From: an uncultured Eggerthellaceae bacterium
GTDB lineage: Bacteria; Actinomycetota; Coriobacteriia; Coriobacteriales; Eggerthellaceae
DNA: 31,099 nt
Assembly: GCA_949450265.1 (NCBI GenBank)
Contig: CASTMW010000004.1
Location: 1-31,099, forward strand
Reading direction: 5' to 3'
In this document: positions 31,071 to 31,099 of the stretch, piece after piece
Layout of the letters: each line of letters opens with the position of its first letter
Numbering within the stretch: position 1 is the first letter of the stretch
Notes under the pieces: model-generated
Database searches by the model: none
The model's input: the letters and a program-made list of their open reading frames with translations, nothing else
What the model was told of the DNA's origin: nothing
Translations under genes and position numbers: made by a program

Positions 31071-31099
31071 CTTAACAAGTTGTTTTCAATATTTGCAAG

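Overview
The window is a GC-rich actinobacterial chromosome segment. The strong preference for G/C at third codon positions, a class III (anaerobic) ribonucleotide reductase, two-component and Ser/Thr kinase signalling, and a giant SpaA-type surface protein all fit an anaerobic, probably gut-associated Coriobacteriia (Eggerthellaceae-like) organism. That placement is inferred from gene content and sequence style, not from a database match. Two exact parS sites at the left edge suggest that end lies close to the replication origin. I see no rRNA, tRNA, CRISPR array, insertion sequence or prophage.

Layout. 1-487 is gene-free: short 27-bp-phased repeats, two parS palindromes and the galE promoter. 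488-3661 carries galE and a phosphohexomutase (sugar nucleotide and cell-envelope precursors), separated by a structured 540-bp gap with a strong terminator and further hairpins. 3672-6008 (minus) is an unusual membrane Ser/Thr kinase, divergent from a four-gene run at 6198-10264: serS, a membrane-anchored hypothetical, a small protein resembling the N-terminal domain of cyanophycin synthetase, and a PLP aminotransferase; the last three overlap. 10351-13787 (minus) is a tight operon: VTC-domain polyphosphate polymerase, DUF4956 membrane protein and a Cthe_2159-like beta-helix putative lipoprotein. It is divergent from an OmpR-type response regulator and histidine kinase (13928-16101), and the shared 140-bp promoter region holds repeated TTTCAG/CTGAAA sites.

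16249-19883 holds an atypical D-Ala-D-Ala ligase-like enzyme, a YtxH/LEA-like helical membrane protein, a PRC-barrel protein and a class I aldolase. 20204-21574 holds a divergent pair: a metal-dependent amidohydrolase and a universal stress protein. 21719-24049 (minus) is nrdD, behind a 477-bp upstream region with a DnaA box and two perfect palindromes. 24527-30727 (minus) encodes a 2066-residue, sortase-anchored surface protein with a fibro-slime/PA14-like head and two tandem copies of a roughly 650-690-residue SpaA-like module. The remaining 370 bp is its probable leader and promoter.

The common theme is envelope and stress physiology: sugar nucleotides, peptidoglycan precursor, polyphosphate, a surface adhesin and helical stress-type proteins. 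The features most worth follow-up are the VTC/DUF4956/beta-helix/two-component unit, the kinase with a split N-lobe and an HLD catalytic loop, the ligase with an altered omega loop, the duplicated adhesin with two possible sorting motifs, and the palindromic control region of nrdD.
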